The position numbers and the translations under genes were made by a program. A stretch of DNA of 64,000 nt from Achromobacter animicus (GTDB lineage Bacteria > Pseudomonadota > Gammaproteobacteria > Burkholderiales > Burkholderiaceae_B): contig NZ_CADIJM010000005.1 of assembly GCF_902859585.1 (NCBI RefSeq), positions 309,613 through 373,612 of the forward strand. Direction: 5' to 3'. Every line of letters begins with the position of its first letter. The stretch's first letter is position 1. Under the pieces are notes generated by a model. That model was not told the origin of the DNA. It saw only the letters and a list, made by a program, of their open reading frames with translations, and searched no databases. This document shows positions 53,339 through 61,165 of this stretch, piece after piece.

Positions 53339-54946
53339 ATGCCCATCATCGAATCCCGCATCAATCCGCGGTCGCAGGACTACATCGACAACGCCAGCGC
53401 CATGCAGGCGCAACTGGACGATCTGAACCAGCAACTGGCGCAGACGGCCTTGGGCGGCAGCGAATCCGCTCGCGCCAAGCACACGGCGCGCGGCAAGCTC
53501 CTGCCGCGCGACCGCGTGGAGAACCTGATCGATCCGGGCACCCCGTTCCTGGAACTGTCGCCGATGGCGGCGCACGGCATGTATGACGGCGACGCGCCCG
53601 GCGCGGGCGTCATCACCGGCATCGGCCGCGTGTCCGGCACCGAGTGCGTGATCGTCTGCAACGACGCCACGGTCAAGGGCGGCACCTACTATCCGATGAC
53701 GGTCAAAAAGCACTTGCGCGCGCAAGAGATCGCCGCGCAGAACAACCTGCCGTGCGTGTATCTGGTGGACTCGGGCGGCGCCAACCTGCCGCAGCAGGAC
53801 GAGGTCTTTCCCGACCGCGACCACTTCGGCCGCATCTTCTACAACCAGGCGCAGATGTCGGCGCAAGGCATCGCGCAGATCGCCGTGGTGATGGGTTCGT
53901 GCACCGCCGGCGGCGCCTATGTGCCCGCCATGAGCGACGAGTCCATCATCGTGCGCAACCAGGGCACCATCTTTCTGGGCGGCCCGCCGCTGGTCAAGGC
54001 CGCCACCGGCGAAGAAGTCAGCGCCGAAGACCTGGGCGGCGGCGACGTGCACACGCGCCTGTCCGGCGTGGTCGACCACCTGGCCGCCAACGACATGCAC
54101 GCGCTGCAACTGGCTCGCAATGCGGTAGCGCGCCTGAACCGCAAAAAGCCGCAGCCGCTGGCCACGATTCCCGTGCGCGAGCCGCGCTTCGATCCCAGCG
54201 AACTGAACGGCATCATTCCCGCCGACACCCGCAAGCCCTACGACGTGCGCGAAGTCATCGCGCGCATCGTCGACGGCTCCGAGTTCGACGAGTTCAAGGC
54301 GCGCTTCGGCCCCACGCTGGTCACCGGCTTTGCGCACATCCACGGCATGCCCGTCGGCATCGTCGCCAACAACGGCATCCTGTTCTCCGAGTCCGCGCAG
54401 AAGGGCGCGCACTTCATCGAACTGTGCGCGCAACGCAAGATCCCGCTGGTCTTCCTGCAGAACATCACCGGCTTCATGGTCGGCCGCAAGTACGAAAACG
54501 AAGGCATCGCGCGCCACGGCGCCAAGATGGTGACGGCCGTGGCCACCGCCAACGTGCCCAAGTTCACCGTGCTGATCGGCGGCTCGTTCGGCGCCGGCAA
54601 CTACGGCATGTGCGGCCGCGCGTATTCGCCGCGCATGCTCTTCATGTGGCCCAACGCCCGCATCTCGGTCATGGGCGGCGAGCAGGCGGCCAGCGTGCTG
54701 GCGACGGTGAAGCGCGACGGCATCGAAGCGCGCGGCGGGCAATGGTCGGCGGATGAAGAGACGGCGTTCAAGGCCCCGATTCGCGAACAGTATGAGCGCG
54801 AAGGCCATCCGTATTACGCGACTGCGCGGTTGTGGGATGACGGCATCATCGCCCCCGCCGACACGCGCCGCGTGCTGGGACTGGCGTTGTCCGCCGCGCT
54901 GAACGCGCCCATTGAAGACACGAAGTTCGGTGTCTTCCGGATGTAG
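53339..54946 (+). CDS. liuB: Methylcrotonyl-CoA carboxylase, carboxyltransferase (beta) subunit
   Basis: This 535-residue subunit transfers CO2 from carboxybiotin to 3-methylcrotonyl-CoA. Seen are [74 protein letters not shown] (specific to MCC-beta), the oxyanion-type [16 protein letters not shown], and [37 protein letters not shown]. The length matches LiuB (535). The ATG at 53339 begins [22 protein letters not shown], as in relatives. It works with the biotin-carrying LiuD encoded 73 bp downstream. Confidence 0.95.
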   Translation: MPIIESRINPRSQDYIDNASAMQAQLDDLNQQLAQTALGGSESARAKHTARGKLLPRDRVENLIDPGTPFLELSPMAAHGMYDGDAPGAGVITGIGRVSGTECVIVCNDATVKGGTYYPMTVKKHLRAQEIAAQNNLPCVYLVDSGGANLPQQDEVFPDRDHFGRIFYNQAQMSAQGIAQIAVVMGSCTAGGAYVPAMSDESIIVRNQGTIFLGGPPLVKAATGEEVSAEDLGGGDVHTRLSGVVDHLAANDMHALQLARNAVARLNRKKPQPLATIPVREPRFDPSELNGIIPADTRKPYDVREVIARIVDGSEFDEFKARFGPTLVTGFAHIHGMPVGIVANNGILFSESAQKGAHFIELCAQRKIPLVFLQNITGFMVGRKYENEGIARHGAKMVTAVATANVPKFTVLIGGSFGAGNYGMCGRAYSPRMLFMWPNARISVMGGEQAASVLATVKRDGIEARGGQWSADEETAFKAPIREQYEREGHPYYATARLWDDGIIAPADTRRVLGLALSAALNAPIEDTKFGVFRM

Positions 54947-55019
54947 GTCGCACGCATAGGCCGCACCCCACTTCTACGCGCTTCGCGCCCTTTCCGAACA
55001 CTTCAGCTTGGATAACGCA

Positions 55020-57044
55020 ATGTTCGATACTGTGCTGATTGCCAACCGCGGCGAAATCGCCTGCCGCGTCGCCGCCACCGCCCGCCGCATGGGCCTGCGC
55101 ACCGTCGCCGTCTATTCCGATGCGGACGCCAACTCGCGCCACGTCGCGGCCTGCGACCAGGCCGTCTACATCGGCGGCTCCGAGCCGCGCGCCAGCTACC
55201 TGCGCGCCGACGCCATCCTGCAAGCCGCGCGCGACACCGGCGCCGGCGCCATCCACCCCGGCTACGGCTTCCTGTCCGAGAACGAAGCCTTCGCCCAGGC
55301 CGCGCAAGATGCCGGCATCGCCTTCGTCGGCCCGCCGGCATCGGCCATCGCCGCGATGGGCAGCAAGTCCGCCGCCAAGACCCTCATGGAAAAAGCCGGC
55401 GTGCCGCTCGTGCCCGGCTATCACGGCGACAACCAGGACCCGCAGTTCCTCAAGTCGCAGGCCGACGCCATCGGCTATCCCGTGCTCATCAAAGCCAGCG
55501 CGGGCGGCGGCGGCAAAGGCATGCGCATTGTTGAATCGTCCGGCGCATTTCTTGATGCACTGGCCTCGTGCCAGCGCGAAGCCGCCTCCAGCTTCGGCGA
55601 CGACCGCGTCCTGATCGAACGCTATCTGCAAAAGCCGCGCCACATCGAAATCCAGGTGTTCGCCGACACGCACGGCAACTGCGTCTACCTGTTCGAGCGC
55701 GACTGCTCCGTGCAGCGCCGCCACCAGAAGGTCATCGAAGAAGCGCCGGCCCCCGGCATGACCGAAGAACGCCGCCGCGCCATGGGCGAGGCCGCCGTCG
55801 CCGCCGCGCGCGCCGTCGGCTACGTGGGCGCGGGCACCGTCGAGTTCATCGCCGAGCCCGACGGCCGCTTCTACTTCATGGAAATGAACACGCGCCTGCA
55901 GGTCGAGCACCCGGTCACCGAAATGATCACCGGCCACGACCTCGTCGAATGGCAACTGCGCGTCGCCGCCGGCCAGCCGCTGCCCGCGCGCCAGGAAGAC
56001 CTGCGCATCAACGGCCACGCCATCGAGGCCCGCATCTACGCCGAGAACCCCGAGAAGGGCTTTTTGCCGTCCATCGGCACGCTCGCCTACCTGGGCCTGC
56101 CGCCGCACACCGCGTTTGCCAATGGCGACATCCGCGTCGACGGCGGCGTGCGCATGGGCGACACCATCACGCCGTTCTACGACCCGATGATCGCCAAGCT
56201 CATCGTGCACGGCGCCGACCGCGACCAGGCCCGCGCCCGCATGCTGCAGGCCTTGGCGCAGACGCAGGCCGTGGGCGTGCAGACCAACGTCGCGTTCCTG
56301 GCACGGCTGATGAAGGACAGCGCCTTTGCGGCTGCTGATCTGGATACGGGTCTCATCGAACGCCAGCGCGCCACGTTGCTGCCTGACCCGAAGCCCGCCG
56401 ACGCCGACGCACTGGCCCTTGCCACCGCGGCCGTGTTGGTTCGCCAAGGCCTCGCACAGCCGGGCGCGCAAGGCGCAGGCAAAGGCCCCACCGACCCGTG
56501 GGACGCGCGCGACGGCTGGCGTCTGGGCGGCCAGTATCGGCGCCAACTGCAATGGACCGACAACGGCGAAGCCCGTCACGTCACCGTCGCCCGTCAGGGC
56601 GGCGCGTGGACGCTGGACACCGGCGACGGCGCGCGCCCCTTCCTGTGGCGCTCGCACGCCAGTGCCAACCCCAACCTGACCTACGGTCTGCGGATCACCC
56701 TGCAAGGACATGAGAGCGCCGGCACGGTCGTTCTGCACGGCGACCGCGCCTATGTCTTCCGCGAGGACGGCTCGCACGTCCTGGAGCTGTACGACGCGCT
56801 GACGCACTCGCAGGACACGCAGGGAGAGCACGGCGCGGGTCTGGCCGCGCCCATGCCGGGCAAGATCATCTCGATCTCGGTCAAGGCCGGCGACAAGGTC
56901 GAGAAGGGCCAGCCGCTGCTTGTGATGGAAGCGATGAAGATGGAGCACACCATTTCTGCCACCGCCGACGGTACGGTGGGCGAAGTGTTCTACGGGGTGG
57001 GGGATCAGGTGACCGAAGGCGCCGAACTGGTGTCGATCGAGTAA
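55020..57044 (+). CDS. liuD: Methylcrotonyl-CoA carboxylase, biotin carboxylase (alpha) subunit
   Basis: This 674-residue subunit carries the biotin carboxylase domain: MFDTVLIANRGEIACRVAATARRMG; ATP-grasp loop KASAGGGGKGMRIV; ERDCSVQRRHQKVIEEAPAPG; FYFMEMNTRLQVEHPVTEMITGHDLVEWQLRVAAG. A C-terminal biotinyl domain contains the biotin lysine in VMEAMKMEHT about 30 residues from the end. The ATG at 55020 was chosen over an in-frame TTG at 55008 because relatives start MFDTVLIANRGEIA. LiuC (methylglutaconyl-CoA hydratase) and LiuE (HMG-CoA lyase) are not in the window. Confidence 0.94.
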   Translation: MFDTVLIANRGEIACRVAATARRMGLRTVAVYSDADANSRHVAACDQAVYIGGSEPRASYLRADAILQAARDTGAGAIHPGYGFLSENEAFAQAAQDAGIAFVGPPASAIAAMGSKSAAKTLMEKAGVPLVPGYHGDNQDPQFLKSQADAIGYPVLIKASAGGGGKGMRIVESSGAFLDALASCQREAASSFGDDRVLIERYLQKPRHIEIQVFADTHGNCVYLFERDCSVQRRHQKVIEEAPAPGMTEERRRAMGEAAVAAARAVGYVGAGTVEFIAEPDGRFYFMEMNTRLQVEHPVTEMITGHDLVEWQLRVAAGQPLPARQEDLRINGHAIEARIYAENPEKGFLPSIGTLAYLGLPPHTAFANGDIRVDGGVRMGDTITPFYDPMIAKLIVHGADRDQARARMLQALAQTQAVGVQTNVAFLARLMKDSAFAAADLDTGLIERQRATLLPDPKPADADALALATAAVLVRQGLAQPGAQGAGKGPTDPWDARDGWRLGGQYRRQLQWTDNGEARHVTVARQGGAWTLDTGDGARPFLWRSHASANPNLTYGLRITLQGHESAGTVVLHGDRAYVFREDGSHVLELYDALTHSQDTQGEHGAGLAAPMPGKIISISVKAGDKVEKGQPLLVMEAMKMEHTISATADGTVGEVFYGVGDQVTEGAELVSIE

Positions 57045-57063
57045 GGCTGTTTGCGCTTGCCTG

Positions 57064-57096
57064 ACGGCTTCCGGCGGTAACGCCGGGAGCCGTTTT
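57064..57096 (+). terminator. Terminator of the liu operon
   Basis: ACGGCT-T-CCGGCG / CGCCGG-G-AGCCGT, a 12-bp stem with one internal mismatch and a GTAA loop, is followed by TTTT. It lies 20 bases after the liuD stop. Confidence 0.85.
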
Positions 57097-57177
57097 GGTT
57101 TTGGGGCCCGCCGCGGTTTAGCTCTCCGTCAGCGCCCCTCGCCTAGAATCGGCGCTTCCCCCCGCGCCACGCCCACC

Positions 57178-58413
57178 ATGTCCGCCGCCGACAAGCCCAG
57201 TCCGCTTTCCCGTCCGCCGTTCCTGCATTTCCTCTGCGGCCGCGTCGCTGCATCGCTGGCATTTCAGATCGTCTCCGTCGCCGTTGGCTGGCAGATCTAT
57301 GCGCTCTCCGGCAGCGCGCTCGACCTGGGCCTCATCGGCCTTGCCCAGTTCCTCCCGATGGCCGCACTCACGCTCGTCGTCGGCCACGTCGCCGACCGCT
57401 ACGACCGCCGCAAGATCGTCGCCCTCTGCATGGCGCTCGAAGCCCTGGCCACGCTGGTCCTCGCCATTGCGGCGCTGCACGGCGTCGGCGGCAAGACGCT
57501 CATCTACGCCACCATCATCATCATGAGCTCGGCGCGCGCCTTCGAAGCGCCGACCCTCTCCACGCTCATCCCCGCCGTCGTCCCCCGCGAATGGCTCCCG
57601 CGCGCCACCGCGCTGTCCTCCTCCGGCGGTCAGATCGCCCAGATCGCCGGCCCCGCGCTGGGCGGCGTCGGATACAGCCTCGGAGCAGGGTGGATCTACT
57701 GCGTCGCCGCCGCGTTGTATCTGACGGCCTTCATCGCCATTGCCACCCTCGTCATCGAACGCGCGCCGCCGCGCAAAGAGCCCACGACGTGGCACACGCT
57801 GTTTGGCGGCATCACCTTCATATTCCAGCGCCGGTTGCTGCTGGGCACGCTGTCGCTGGACCTCTTTGCGGTGCTGCTGGGCGGAGCGACGGCGCTGCTG
57901 CCGATCTTTGCGAAGGACATTCTCAATGCGGGGCCGTGGGCGCTTGGTGCTTTGCGTGCTGCTCCGGCTTGCGGTGCGGCGTTGATGTCGCTGACGCTGG
58001 CGCGATTGAGCCTGGGTGAGAACGTTGGCCGGCTGCTGTTCGGGTCGCTCATCGTATTCGGCCTGGCGACCACGGTGTTCGGGCTGTCGACGTCGATCCC
58101 GCTATCGATCGCCGCGCTGGTGGTGCTTGGCGCGGCCGATGCGGTCAGCGTTGTCGTGCGGTCATCGCTGGTGCAGTTGAATACGCCCGATCACATGCTG
58201 GGCCGGGTCAGCGCGGTGAACACCTTGTTCGTCGGCGCGTCGAATCAGCTTGGAGAATTTGAGTCGGGGCTGACTGCGCAATTGTTCGGCGCGGTGCCCG
58301 CCGTGGTGATTGGCGGGGTGGGGACGATTGCGGTCGCAGCGCTTTGGATGCGGTGGTTTCCAGAGTTGAGGCGGCTTCGGACGTTGAATGGGAATGAGGT
58401 GGCGCAGACCTAG
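57178..58413 (+). CDS. MFS transporter, EntS-like
   Basis: This 411-residue transporter has about 12 membrane helices and the MFS_3 style start LHFLCGRVAASLAFQIVSVAVGWQIYALSGSALDLGLIGLAQFLPMAALTLVVGHVADRYDRR, where GHVADRYDRRK is the loop 2-3 signature. The branch resembles enterobactin exporter EntS and related multidrug efflux proteins. A TAGAAT lies at 57143-57148 but without a good -35. From about 57850 onward codon use becomes less GC-extreme than in the first half. The substrate is unknown. Confidence 0.85.
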   Translation: MSAADKPSPLSRPPFLHFLCGRVAASLAFQIVSVAVGWQIYALSGSALDLGLIGLAQFLPMAALTLVVGHVADRYDRRKIVALCMALEALATLVLAIAALHGVGGKTLIYATIIIMSSARAFEAPTLSTLIPAVVPREWLPRATALSSSGGQIAQIAGPALGGVGYSLGAGWIYCVAAALYLTAFIAIATLVIERAPPRKEPTTWHTLFGGITFIFQRRLLLGTLSLDLFAVLLGGATALLPIFAKDILNAGPWALGALRAAPACGAALMSLTLARLSLGENVGRLLFGSLIVFGLATTVFGLSTSIPLSIAALVVLGAADAVSVVVRSSLVQLNTPDHMLGRVSAVNTLFVGASNQLGEFESGLTAQLFGAVPAVVIGGVGTIAVAALWMRWFPELRRLRTLNGNEVAQT

Positions 58414-58416
58414 GCG

Positions 58417-59493
58417 CTATTTCCAGCTTTCCTTACTCATCTCAAACCGATTAGGTACCCCAGCCGCCGGTTCGAAATAGTACTTAGGTTCCCGATAAAC
58501 CAGCTCCTTCAACGCGGCATCCAGCTTCGGCAGCTGGAAACTGGCAGCACTACGCGCCTTCCGAAAATCCTCGATGCTGGCGGGCAGACGTTCGAGCGTC
58601 ATCGACTCCAGCAAACACACCCATTCCCTGGCCAACACCCCGCACGAATCCTTGACCATGACCGGCTGGTCGTCCGGCAGCTTGAATCCATCCATCAGCA
58701 CCACGTCGCCCGCCTTCAGCGTGATCGTGGCCAACGGCGTGAAGAGCAGCTCGGTGTCAACGCCCGCAACCGGCACCATCTCCGCCGTGCGTTCGTGGAA
58801 TGCGCGTTTGGCGTCCTCGACCCAGCGATACTCCCGCGCGGCCTCATTGCAGCCTTCCCCGAAGCGCAACATGACCTGGCAGCCTTCGCCCAGCCCATCC
58901 TCGCCGGGTGCAAGCGGCGTCCAGGGTCCTGTCTTCTTGAAGTCGACATCCGCCGTCTCCGTCAGCGTTGCCATGCCCAGATCTTTCTGAAAATCCATCG
59001 ACTTGGCGCGCGCGTCCGTGTCCGGCAAGGCCGTACGCGGCTGGTGATAGGTAATGCGGTTGAGCCGGTATTCGCCGGGCCAGACCGGAATCACCTGATA
59101 CGTCAACCCGCCGCGCGTCGTCTGAAACATCGGCCCGAGGTCGGCGGCATCGAACTTGTGCTTACCTTGCCCCACCGTCATCGCGTATCCCTTTTCGGTC
59201 ACATGCTGCCAATGCAAAAGCGTGCTGCTCTGGCGCGTGAATTGGTCCCGCGTGGCGGCATCATCAAAATCGCGCTGCGGCTGCGCATCGAAATTGACGG
59301 TCGGCATCACCACCAGCGCCATGTCCTCGCGGGCTTGATCCAGCAGCTTGTCGGTGTTCGCGCGATGTCGCTCCCTCAGGGCTGCGGCCTCGGCGTCCAG
59401 CGCGCGATCCGTTGGCGACTGTGCCAACGCAGCGAGCGGGGCGAACAGGGCAGACATGCATACAAGGGCAACCACGCGGCGAAACAGGGTCAT
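58417..59493 (-). CDS. Exported hypothetical protein
   Basis: This 358-residue protein has signal peptide MTLFRRVVALVCMSALFAPLAALA/QSPTDR. The mature part starts with a helical segment (RALDAEAAALRERHRANTDKLLDQAREDMALVVMPTVNFDAQPQRDF). Then comes a mostly beta region containing PVWPGEYRLNRITYHQPRTALPD, paired cysteines GEGCQVMLRFGEGCNEAAREY and a third cysteine pair DSCGVLAREWVCLLES. It was not recognised. Presumably periplasmic or surface-linked, with disulfides. The last base lies 3 bp from the end of the convergent MFS gene with no clear terminator between them. Confidence 0.65.
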   Translation of the reverse strand: MTLFRRVVALVCMSALFAPLAALAQSPTDRALDAEAAALRERHRANTDKLLDQAREDMALVVMPTVNFDAQPQRDFDDAATRDQFTRQSSTLLHWQHVTEKGYAMTVGQGKHKFDAADLGPMFQTTRGGLTYQVIPVWPGEYRLNRITYHQPRTALPDTDARAKSMDFQKDLGMATLTETADVDFKKTGPWTPLAPGEDGLGEGCQVMLRFGEGCNEAAREYRWVEDAKRAFHERTAEMVPVAGVDTELLFTPLATITLKAGDVVLMDGFKLPDDQPVMVKDSCGVLAREWVCLLESMTLERLPASIEDFRKARSAASFQLPKLDAALKELVYREPKYYFEPAAGVPNRFEMSKESWK

Positions 59494-59731
59494 CGGTCTT
59501 CGTTCCTCTGTGATTTCGGGTGTTGAACAAACGGGCGCCTGCCACCATCGGGCTGAATCCTGCCAGCGCGAAATCGGGCGAGACGGCCAGGGCATCATAT
59601 CGCGGCAAGTGTCGGGGAATGCGCCAAGCCGCATCGCGCTATGGGCCGCGCCGCACACGCGCCCGTGCCCGTGCCCGTGCCGCCGCACAGAGTAGACTGG
59701 CAGCCTCTCTCAACATTCCGAGTCCCCCTTC

Positions 59732-60106
59732 ATGCTCGTTAAAGCCCTACGTGTCGGCCTGGGTCAAATCATTGTCCTGGGCGACGCACTGACCCGTCCG
59801 CGTCCGCAGAAGCGCTCGCCGCAAGGCCAGGCCGCCGTCAACGCCGACGCGGCCGAGCTCTCGCTGTATCAATTCCAAGCCTGCCCCTTCTGCGTGAAGA
59901 CGCGCCGCGCCATGCATCGGCTCAACGTGCCGGTTGCATTGAAGGATGCCAAGCACGACCCCGACGCGCGCGCCGCGTTGCAGGCGGGCGGCGGCAAGGT
60001 GAAGGTGCCTTGCTTGCGCATCGAAGACGCCGAGGGCACGCGCTGGATGTACGAGTCCAACGACATCATCGCTTACCTGGAAAAGCGGTTTGCCCACGTT
60101 GCCTGA
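59732..60106 (+). CDS. Glutaredoxin-like protein
   Basis: This 124-residue protein has a ~45-residue N-terminal extension with a hydrophobic start (MLVKALRVGLGQIIVLGDAL) and then a thioredoxin-fold glutaredoxin domain. The active site is C51-P-F-C54 (LYQFQACPFCVKTRRAMHRL), the cis-proline loop KVPCLRIED, and the glutathione contact region YESNDIIAYLEKRF, also typical of GST N-terminal domains. It reduces disulfides with glutathione. The extension may attach it to the membrane. Confidence 0.85.
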   Translation: MLVKALRVGLGQIIVLGDALTRPRPQKRSPQGQAAVNADAAELSLYQFQACPFCVKTRRAMHRLNVPVALKDAKHDPDARAALQAGGGKVKVPCLRIEDAEGTRWMYESNDIIAYLEKRFAHVA

Positions 60107-60120
60107 TCGCACATAAAGCA

Positions 60121-60155
60121 ACGGCCCGCCAAAAAATCCGGCAGGCCGCTTTCAG
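60121..60155. terminator. Candidate terminator after the glutaredoxin-like gene
   Basis: CGGCCCGCC (60123-60131) and GGCAGGCCG can form a stem with one mismatch around AAAAAATCC, flanked by AAAGC and GCTTT. The tail has only three T residues, so it is a moderate candidate, usable in both directions. Confidence 0.4.
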
Positions 60156-60358
60156 GCGTATAAAGAACGCACCAGGAACTTCCCCGCAGCGTCAGCATCC
60201 TTCATCACCGCTTTTGGGGTGGTTTTGCGCATACTCCGGGATCGTGCTTGACCAATAGACCTTCTCCGCAGAAGGCTTAACAGAATTCGCCCTCTGCCTG
60301 CGGCTCGGGTGGACAAGATAATTTGGGTATGACTCGGGTGCTGATGAATAAACGCGTT

Positions 60359-61165
60359 CTACATCCCCGTGCGCGACTCGACGTCCATATCCGCCGGCCA
60401 CTCCACCTTCGGCGCTAGACGCAGGGCTAAGTGGTAGGGCGGCACATCGTTGTTCCAATCACGAGGCGGGTTTGGATACTGGGGTAACGCCTCCGGTCCA
60501 CGGTTCATGAACGCACGCGCCATTGCCCACATGTGTTCGCCGTTGGCGTTGCTGCCGGCTAGTTGGAAGCGGTCAATGACGTGATTGGTGCCCGGCGCCA
60601 CCACAGCGATATCCACGCCCCACGCGAAAATCGGCACACCGCTGGGGGTCGGCGCCTTGCGACTCCAGGCTTCGGCTCGGAGGTCCTTCCAGTCGAATGC
60701 CTCCGGGCGAACACCCCAACCCTTTCGACAGATCGGTCCGCCGCTGTGAAATCGGTACACGTAAACTTTGCCTCGCTTGCGGTTGAAACGAATGGGCTCG
60801 TCTCGAGGGGCGGCTATACCTGTGCGTAACATGCCTATTCCCAGGACGAAACTGACCATTATTGCTCCCAATAAAGAGACATAAGCCAATGGATTTGATT
60901 TAAATGCATATGCTCCGTCTGCAAGCTCAAGCAACAACATTACGAGCATTAGAAACGCGATCGTGAGAATAAAGATGCCACAAGCGCAAACCACCGTTCG
61001 ATTCAATATTTTGGCGGTATGCAACTCAAGGTAGATTTCGTCCACGTAATTTGGTGCGACGCCGATTGGATGAAAAATATGATCCGGTGGTGCCCATGGA
61101 AGCGGAAGATCAGCTTTCCATCCAGCAGTCGGAATGTCCAAGAGAGCTTTCGGAGACGTTGTCAT
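60359..61165 (-). CDS. DUF6708-like membrane protein, putative T6SS immunity/accessory protein
   Basis: This 268-residue protein has two membrane helices (about 54-80, TVVCACGIFILTIAFLMLVMLLLEL, and 92-115, LAYVSLLGAIMVSFVLGIGML). They are followed by a soluble domain starting with PIRFNRKRGKVYVYRFHSGG and rich in Trp and Pro (AFDWKDLRAEAWSR, PNPPRDWNNDVPPYHLALR). This layout fits the DUF6708 family seen beside type VI effector genes. Its ATG overlaps the effector's stop (ATGA), so it is translationally coupled and a strong immunity candidate. Base composition is clearly AT-richer than in the rest of the window. Confidence 0.6.
   Translation of the reverse strand: MTTSPKALLDIPTAGWKADLPLPWAPPDHIFHPIGVAPNYVDEIYLELHTAKILNRTVVCACGIFILTIAFLMLVMLLLELADGAYAFKSNPLAYVSLLGAIMVSFVLGIGMLRTGIAAPRDEPIRFNRKRGKVYVYRFHSGGPICRKGWGVRPEAFDWKDLRAEAWSRKAPTPSGVPIFAWGVDIAVVAPGTNHVIDRFQLAGSNANGEHMWAMARAFMNRGPEALPQYPNPPRDWNNDVPPYHLALRLAPKVEWPADMDVESRTGM

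Noticed and set aside
53108-54808. A 566-residue open frame antisense to liuB
   Set aside because: Mirror frame of a certain CDS in very GC-rich DNA; no motif recognised.
54846-56948. A 700-residue open frame antisense to liuD
   Set aside because: Same reason: low-complexity antisense composition over a clear carboxylase gene, with no start context.
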